Part shown: positions 57,067-64,000 of the stretch, one piece after another
Position numbering within the stretch: position 1 is the stretch's first letter
How the letters are laid out: every line of letters starts with the position of its first letter
Source: Gloeopeniophorella convolvens
Taxonomy: Eukaryota > Basidiomycota > Agaricomycetes > Russulales
NCBI GenBank assembly: GCA_022496205.1
Contig: WTXD01000027.1
Coordinates: 248,001 to 312,000, forward strand
Reading direction: 5' to 3'
DNA: 64,000 nt
Program-made: the position numbers and the translations under genes
Notes under the pieces: model-generated
Database searches by the model: none
Told to the model about the DNA's origin: nothing
The model's input: only the letters and a program-made list of their open reading frames with translations

Positions 57067-59626
57067 CTACATCTCTTCCATGGGGATGCGCTCCATCGCC
57101 TCGAGCGCCCTCCGCGCGCGGTCCCTGACCTTACTATCAACGCCCCCACCAACGCCGCCTGCGGGGCCGCTCCCGCCAAACTCAACCAGATGCCGGAGCG
57201 TGCCCTCGATACCCACCGCCCGCAGCTGCGCCGCGCCCCACGCCAGCTGCACCACCGCCCCGAGCGCAGCGCTGCGCGCGTCCGCAGGCGCGTCGACGAG
57301 TGTGGTGCTGAGCGCGCGCAGGAGCGGCGTGTGCGCAAGGATGAGCTCCTGGCGCTGCGTATGCCCGTTCGCGAGGTTCGCGAGCATGAACGCAGCCTGC
57401 AGCACCACGTCCGGGTCGCGCGCGGCCAGCGCGGCCGCGAGCGCGCCGAGGAGGCGCGGCGCGCCGAGCGCGTCGAACACGGCGTCGACGTCGTCCTCGC
57501 AGCTGGCAAAGTTGCGCAGGAGGTAGAGCGCCTGCTCGCGCACGCCCGCGTCCGCGTCGTCGAGGCGCGCGTCGAGCGCGGGCCAGCCGACGTCCGCCAT
57601 GACCGCGCGCTTCGTCGCGGACGGCGCTTTGTACACGATGTTCTTGAGCGCCCAGAGCGCGTTGAGGCGCAGCTCGGCGTGCGGCGAGCGCAGGAGGCGC
57701 GCGAGGCGCGCAGACATGCCTGCTCGAGGAACGGCGCGCGCAGAGGCGAGTACTCGTTGATGAGGTTGCACACGGCGGCGAGCGCGGCGTGCAGGACGCG
57801 CCGGTCCTCGGCGTCCTTGGCGAAGACGCCGAAGAGGGCGGTGCCGAGGCCCGAGTCGACGAGCGAGGTGCGCATGGCGGCGACGCTGCGCGAGAGCGCG
57901 CGCACGCACTGGCACGCGGCGTAGCGCACGCCGATGTGCCAGTGCGTGAGGGCGGAGGCGAGGGGCGGGAGCAGGCGCTGCGCGTCCGTCACATCGCGCC
58001 GGATGTCGTTATCGGCGAGCGCGAGGACCGCGATCGTGGTGAGCGCTGCCTCGCGCAGGCAGCACAAGCTCTCTGGCTCGTCTTCCTCCCAATCGGACGG
58101 CGTCTTGCTGTCTGGTACAGGCGTTGGCGTGATGGAGTGGACGAGGGTGGCGAGCTTGGCTAGCGATCCCCTTTCGAAGGCGGTCTGACAGAGATCCTTC
58201 TCATCCATGACGAGGTAATCTAGGGTGCAGTCCGGTCAACGGCGTGTTGCGTGGGAAGCACGAATGCTACGCACTGAGGATGAAACAGGCCTTGGTACGG
58301 TTCTGTGGCTTCTCGGTCGTCGACTCGATCATGCGGTTCATGACATGCATGACGACGAGCGAGGACGAGAGATCCGGCGGCGATGGGTGATGGTGATTGG
58401 CCGCAGTAGCACGGATGATATGTGTTGCACTGAGAGTAGTCAGTTCGTGGTACAAAACCTAAGTAAGGATCATGTACCATAAACTTGCAGCGAGCTGTAC
58501 GTCGGTTGAGCGGGACTTGCATAGGCTCAGCGCCAGAGTCAACGCGGGTTGCTCTGCGGCAACATCAGTACGGGGTCTCACACTTAGGCCATGCCGGAAG
58601 ACACGCACCTAATCCCGCTCTGTCCGCAGCATCCCTAGCCATATGAACAGCGATATCGTGGTTATCTTTGGCAAGCGCAGCGAGTGCATTCAGTGCGGCT
58701 TCCTGGACCTTCAGGTCGCGACTGCGCAACAGCGCAGTGAGATTGCGCGCAACCCAGCCCCCGCCGCCGGAATTAGTAGGAACAGTGGCTTCCGGGCGCT
58801 CCCAACGGCGGCGCCCGCGCGGAGCTTCCTTGCCGCGCTCGACCGGGGGCACCCACTCCGCGACCGCGGCGCGGTGGGGCTGCGCACGGAGCGCCGCGCC
58901 GAGCAGCTGCGATATGCACACGCTTGCCTGCACCGATGCATCCGTGAGGAGCGGGAGGTAAACGTCGAGAACTTCGAGCTGCACGGGGGCGTGTATCAGG
59001 ACGCCGTGGGAAGGTGGGGAGGCGGTGCGTGGAGGCAGATACCTGGAAGAGGTACTCGAGCGCGAGCCGGGCGTCCTCGCGCACGGGCGACGAGTCGTCC
59101 TTGAGGCCCCACTGCGAGGGCCCGACGAGCTCGGCGCACGCGACGGCGAGGGCACGGAGCCCGCGCGCGAAGGCGGCCTTGGTCGCTGGGGACTCGGACG
59201 GGCCGAAGCGCGCGATTGCGTAGAGGAAGGCCTGGTGAGCGTTTGCGTGCAGCAGGCTGCGCAGTGCTTCTGGCGAGCCTGGATGGGCGAGAAGAGGGCG
59301 TGAATGGCTGCGCAAGGAAGCGTGCGCAGCAGAGGGCTGCGTACCATAAGAGAGCGATGCGATCACTTGGGCAGCCTCGACGCGGATGTCGTCCTGTGAC
59401 CCTGCCGCCTCCTCGAACTGTTCTGGGGCATTGAGGCACTTGACGAGGCTGTCAGCGGGGCGGGCGAAATAAGAGGGATGGCCTGGTGGGTGGGGAGGAA
59501 GGTCACGCACGTGGCAACAAAGAGTTCGTCCTGGGCAAGCATGGATTTCGCAGAGGGGTTTCCAATCACGTTATTCTTGACCCTCTTGAGGGTGGCGACA
59601 TTCACCGCCTGCACCGTCATGTGCAC
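57067..59626 (-). CDS. GID5: ARMC8/Gid5 (Vid28) armadillo-repeat subunit of the GID/CTLH ubiquitin ligase
   Basis: Seven exons, 59626-59511, 59448-59345, 59278-59043, 58978-58609, 58553-58478, 58429-58275 and 58219-57067, are phase-consistent except for one break. The product is about 735 residues, close to ARMC8. Family features are the N-terminal LKRVKNNVIGNPSAKSMLAQ, armadillo repeats throughout (VREDARLALEYLF, VQEAALNALAALAKDN, ILNYLVMDEKDLCQTAFE, LRLNALWALKNIVYKAPSAT, VREQALYLLRNFAS), and the C-terminal RDRARRALEAMERI. Gid5/ARMC8 links substrate receptors to the catalytic RING module; in yeast it drives degradation of gluconeogenic enzymes. In the last exon one base is missing near 57716, between APFLEQ and MSARLARLL, and no plausible intron can absorb it. 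The start shares a 410-bp divergent region with the RdRP gene. Confidence 0.85.
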
Positions 59627-60036
59627 GCCTGTTCAGAGGGCGATAGACCAGCGTGTATGCGCGTCGAACGTTGAGAAACGTTGTCTTGGGCTGTGATCTG
59701 GTTCGCGGAAAGGCGGTCGGCAGCACCGGGCCTGCGCGCTGCCCTTGATAGGAAAGCATTTACTGTACCGGCGAACCGTCATCACCCTCTGTGAATGTAT
59801 CTGGTTCTCCTCGAACTGGCGTCATCTTATCGTTCTGTCACATCCCCTGGCTGCGTGTAGGCGTCACCGCAGCAGATTCGCCTCGAGGCGTAATCAGGTG
59901 GCTGCGCACAAAGCAAGCTTTGGCGCCCAGTACCCTTCGGGGGCCTTCAAAGGATACAAAAGGTGCCACACGCCAACCCTACCCTTTGGCACACCTCTCT
60001 TCTTAGCCAACCATCATCTGAGCCAACTCGTTCATC
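59627..60036. promoter_or_regulatory. Divergent promoter region GID5 / RdRP
   Basis: These 410 bp lie between the two divergent start codons. No clear TATA box is seen. I identified no other feature. Confidence 0.45.
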
Positions 60037-63000
60037 ATGGAACTAGAAATCAAGAGAATCGACTTCAACGCGGACTCCTATGACGTCCGCAAAGCAGTCG
60101 AGGTGGTCCTTCACGGCACCGACCTCTACGACCCCCACGACACCAAGAACAAAGGGCGTAAGCCCAACTTCCAGGTACAAATGGGAGAAAGCCCAGCCGG
60201 ACGCCACCATAATGGGACAGCAATCCTCCGATTGCCTCAAGCCACTCTAGGGCGGAAGCTGCTTCGGTGGGTGCACGATGCGCCAAGTAACAACATCGTG
60301 GTCAATGGCGGCCCGTTGCGCGTCTTCAATTCACATCGCCGGGTGGCGCCCGACATCCAGCAGACGCTTGAGAAGGCGTTGTACATTGGCCCCGAGCAAG
60401 ACAAGGCTCGGGAAGATATCATCCGCAAGGCTTATGAGGTTCGACCGCGAATTGCAAAGATTCAGTTCGGCGTGTGGTATCGCCCGCCGAACACACCTGC
60501 CAACCACGGCAGTCTTTCTCTATTGAGTATGAACGAGAGTTCATGAAGAAAAGCGCTGCCTGGATCAGCCTTGTGTATGAGCACAGTCTGTTTCGTCTTG
60601 ATGTAAGCGTGTCTCAATCCCGGTGGCATCATAGCTGACAAGTCCTCTTTACCATCCAGCTTGGTCAACGGGAGACAGAGGACGATCACTTCTTTGTCCT
60701 CGTCAAGTTCTCAAGTATCAAAAAGCTCGGACTCGGCTACGATGAATTCGGTCTCCCTTGTAAGAGGTGTCTGCGCCGGTGCGATCGCACGCTCTGACAT
60801 CACTCGACGTTGGTAGATATCATATTCGACCTCTACACGCCCCCGCACTTTGAACAGGAATCCTTCAACGGTTACGTCCGGGAGGATACGAAGCGCAAAA
60901 AGAACAGGGCCCGCCTATCCGCCCTAGACGACGGGCATGCAAGGGTGGCGCCCTTCGCTCACCACCTTCGTGTCGTTCTCGCAGAGATCGACGACCTGCT
61001 TCGCTTCGAGGATATATGCCGCATCGCCCAATGCGAACCGCGGCCGGTCCGCGTGCCTCGCGTCGACGCCCTCGCCCAGGGTTTCTTTTCTCACCGCTAC
61101 CTACACAATGTTCATCGCTGGCTCCGCACGATGCCCTGGAAGAACGCCTTCCAAATCGAGTCGTATCTGCGGAGCGGTCTTATCAACACCCACGACCTCC
61201 TCTTCAGCCTTCAACAGCCAATCGAGGAGGCCATGCGAGACTACGGAGAGGAAGCAAGCGAGTTCCTCCGTATCTTTGCCGTCGCTCTGCGCATGCGCGA
61301 CCCTGCGAAAGAGGCCCCAGCGGCATGCCTTGCGCGGATGCGCAGGGAAAACAAGACTGTCAAGCCGCTCAAGCTTTCACCAGGACACTTTTCGTGCCAT
61401 CACATCGTCATCACGCCGACGCGTATGCTCTTCGAAGGTCCATACACCACCCAGTCCAATCGCGTCATCCGGCGCTTCCAAAGCCACGATGCAAAGCTCG
61501 TGGAGCACTTCATCCGCGTCGAGTTCCGCGACGAGGACCACCTGAACTACCGGTGGTCTGACGACGTCGACGGCACTTCCTTCCTCCAGAGCCGCGTCGG
61601 TGGCATCCTGCGCGACGGGCTGGAGCTCTCAGGGCGCTCCTTCGAATTCCTCGCATACTCCACCAGCGCGCTGCGCGAGCACGCCGTCTGGTTCGTCTCG
61701 CCCTTCCGCGACCCCGTGGAGGGCTTCGTCACGGCGGAGACGATCCGCGCGTCGCTCGGCGACTTCTCACAGCTCCTCCGGACGCCGAGCAAGTACGCCG
61801 CGCGCATCGCGCAGGCGTTCACCGCGACGGACCCGAGCGTCATGCTCTACCGCGGACAATGGGAAGACCTGCCCGAGATCGGCGTGCACACGGACGGCGT
61901 CGGGACCGTTTCGCCGGAGCTCGCGCACAAGATCTGGGAGGCCATCTGCGGCGCGACGCCGGGCAACCTGCGCGAGACGCGCGTCGAGCCCTCTGCGTAC
62001 CAGTTCCGGTTCCTGGGCTACAAGGGCGTCGTCGTCGTCGATAGCAGCCTCGAGGGCATCCGCCTGCGCCTGCGCGACTCGCAGCGCAAGTTCCCCGTTC
62101 ACAATGTCGAGAAGGCGGAGTTTGAGGTCGCGCGCGCGTTTTCGCTCCCGAACGCGGTGCACCTCAACAGGTCAGCGGTCTCCCTTTCTCCACGCCGATG
62201 CCTCTGATGTCGTTCCCAAGGCCCGCCGTGATGGCGCTCGAGGATCGCGGCGTCAGGAAAGACGCCTTTATGGAGCTCCAAGAGATGGCCAAAGTGGAGA
62301 TATACCTCGCCGGCGACTCGCTCGAGAACTTTGTGAAGCTGCTCAAGAAGCACAGCCTGGGTCACAAGTTCCACCTCGCGTTCGTGCTCGAGCAGCTCGA
62401 CAAGCTCAAGCTCGATATGAAGGCCAACCTCGATAAGCGGGCTGTCGGCAGCGCGTTCCTCGGGCGCCTGCTGCGCTTCGGGATGAACCATTGCCTCCGC
62501 GAGGTGAAGCACAACGCGCGCATCCCGGTCCCTCAGAGCTACCAGCTCGTGGGGGTCGCAGACGAGGGACAGGCGTGGATCGAGCAGGATGGCTTGGACC
62601 CGAAGGACGTCTTCACACTCGGAGAGGGATACATCTACGGTGCGTCGTCCATTCGCCGTCTCTGCGCCCGGAGCGCTCACCTGCACGCCGCCTCGGCCGC
62701 ACAGCGTGTATCCAGGAGTCCGCAGACTCGGACCCCGTCTACCTCAAGGGCTCGTGTGTGATCTCCCGCAGCCCGGTGATCCACCCCGGCGACGGTGCGC
62801 ACCCGCCCTGCTGCGATGCGGACGAGACGGGGCTCATCCATTGACACAGTCCAGCGCGTGCACGCAGTGGGCGAACCGCCGAAGGGCGTGAAGTGCTTCT
62901 TCCGCGGGCTCAAGAATGTCGTCGTCATGCCCGCAGTCGGTGCGCCGGATTGTGCCCTCGCAGCCAGCGCTCGCTCACGCTCTCCCCAGGGAAGCGCTCG

Positions 63001-64000
63001 CTGGCGTCCTGCCTTGCCGGAGGCGATCTCGACGGGTGCGTGCGCCGCGTCTGCAGTCCCGGGATGCAGCGCTCATCGTTCCTCACCCCAGCGACACCTT
63101 TGACATCTACTGGAACAACCCGCAGCTGCTCCCGACGGACTACGCAGACGCTGCGGAGTACCCGCCCGGCCAGGTGAGGAGGCTGCCGGACGACCGCCCG
63201 GACGCCACGGTCGACGACATCTGCGATTTCATCGTCGAGTACATCAACTCGGACGTCATGGTGCGTCATGTGTGCGCCGACGACGCGCCGGCACCGGGCT
63301 CACTCGGGCGCGCGCTGCACACAGGGCCTGCTCGCGGACAAGCACATCATCATCGCGGACCAGTCGAGGGTGCGCACCATCGCCCGTCCCGCGCGTGGCG
63401 CCACCTGACCCCCCAGCAGGACGGCGTGTTCGACAACCGGTGCATGCGCCTGGCGGAGCTCTGCAGCCAGGCGGTCGACTACGCCAAGAACGGCGTGGCC
63501 GTCGACCTGAGCAGCCCGGGCGCCCTCCCGAAGCAGCTGATCAAGTTCAAGCCGGACTGGAAGAAGGCCGAGGTGACGGGCGCGCGCGACCTCGACTACT
63601 ACGAGTCGGACCGCGCGCTCGGCTTCCTCTACCGCAACATCTCGCTCGAAGACCCCAACGAGCCCGTTGCGGGCGTCTCCGCGCAGCCCCCGGCCCCGCT
63701 GCAGGACCCGATCTCGTGCGCGCTCGCACCGCTCGTGCAGAGCTTCGTCGGCGACACGGACGCCGACGGCCCCACACCCGCGCCGGCCGACGCCGACGCC
63801 GACGCGCAGGCGGAAGCGCTGCACGCGCGCCACGTGCGCGAGATGCGCTTCATCTGCACGACGCACGCGCTGATCGACGCGCCGGACGTGCGGCTGATGG
63901 AGGAGGAGGTCGTGCTGGGCACGATCCTCGCGGACTGCACGCAGAAGCACGCGCGCTCGGAGCGCGCGTTCCGCATGCGCACGCACGCCGAGACGCTCGT
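60037..64000 (+). CDS. Cellular RNA-dependent RNA polymerase (QDE-1/Rdp1 class), 3' end beyond window
   Basis: This is an RNA-silencing RdRP of the eukaryotic cellular family (PF05183 type), not viral. Exons are 60037-60471, 60513-60602, 60660-60759, 60817-62170, 62221 onward and further short introns, read in phase to the right edge. Features include the N-terminal MELEIKRIDFNADSYDVRKA, the domain entry FDLYTPPHFEQE, FVSPFRDPVEGFVTAETIRA, QFRFLGYKGVVVVDSSLEG, GYIYACIQESADSDPVYLKG, SRSPVIHPGDVQRVHAV and the catalytic DLDGD (codons 63025-63035 plus 63092-63095). The last is split by a 56-nt intron after DLDG's second base of Gly. Acidic catalytic residues are all present. The first intron would be only 41 nt; a one-base deletion near 60508 is the alternative. 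Role: makes double-stranded RNA from aberrant transcripts for Dicer in quelling. Confidence 0.92.

Noticed and set aside
60037..64000. Viral origin of the RdRP
   Set aside because: It has many spliceosomal introns and the cellular QDE-1-type DLDGD architecture, so it is a host RNA-silencing enzyme.
1..64000. CRISPR arrays, LTR retrotransposons and rRNA genes
   Set aside because: None of the required repeat or domain patterns was seen. The only convincing mobile element is the MITE at 5681-5875.

Overview
This window is nuclear DNA from a filamentous basidiomycete, most likely an agaricomycete. The reasons are genes with many short (about 45-75 nt) GT-AG introns, eukaryotic housekeeping genes, an expanded family of microsomal cytochrome P450s, and degenerate kinase-like genes of a type common in mushroom-forming fungi. 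Wherever a gene could be recognised I rebuilt its exons by hand, checking reading phase across each GT-AG junction. Several complete models resulted: COA1, SCD6, ADE12, COX16, CBP3, TRS23/TRAPPC4, a coiled-coil gene, and ARMC8/GID5 apart from one frameshift.

Layout. 1-4.1 kb: a kinase-like pseudogene cut by the left edge, then two paralogues of an agaricomycete family of unknown function. 4.6-13.9 kb: a GC-rich housekeeping block with COA1 (cytochrome oxidase assembly), a Tc1/mariner-type MITE, SCD6 (Lsm14-type translational repressor), a small hypothetical gene, ADE12 (adenylosuccinate synthetase) and a basic-region nuclear protein gene. 13.9-18.4 kb: no recognisable gene. 18.4-20.6 kb: a second, inverted copy of the kinase-like pseudogene. 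21.2 kb: COX16. 22.2-46.4 kb: an array of seven cytochrome P450 genes (one on +, six on -), of lower GC than the flanks, with one or two P450 relics between them. 48.3-51.9 kb: a tRNA-Val-like pseudogene, CBP3, TRS23 and a coiled-coil gene. 53.1-55.4 kb: an eighth P450, broken by frameshifts. 56.3-56.9 kb: a truncated second copy of the coiled-coil gene. 57.1-64 kb: ARMC8/GID5 and, divergently, a cellular RNA-dependent RNA polymerase of the QDE-1/Rdp1 class that runs off the right edge.

How the genes relate. The P450s are one tandemly expanded lineage. Each carries an N-terminal membrane anchor and the usual I-helix, ExxR and heme-cysteine motifs, and all eight share an 11-nt microexon just before the heme-binding exon. 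Copies 5-7 form a younger subgroup with matching N-termini and a shared upstream element 97-98 bp from the ATG. No reductase, transporter, terpene cyclase, PKS or regulator was recognised beside them, so this looks like a detoxification/secondary-oxidation P450 array rather than a full biosynthetic cluster. The housekeeping genes appear unrelated, except that three (COA1, COX16, CBP3) are mitochondrial respiratory-chain assembly factors. I found no clearly new defence or mobile system. The most unusual observations are the universal 11-nt microexon, the independently decayed inverted kinase-like repeat, the truncated duplicate of the coiled-coil gene with its promoter, and an acidic-to-histidine change in the I-helix of P450-1.
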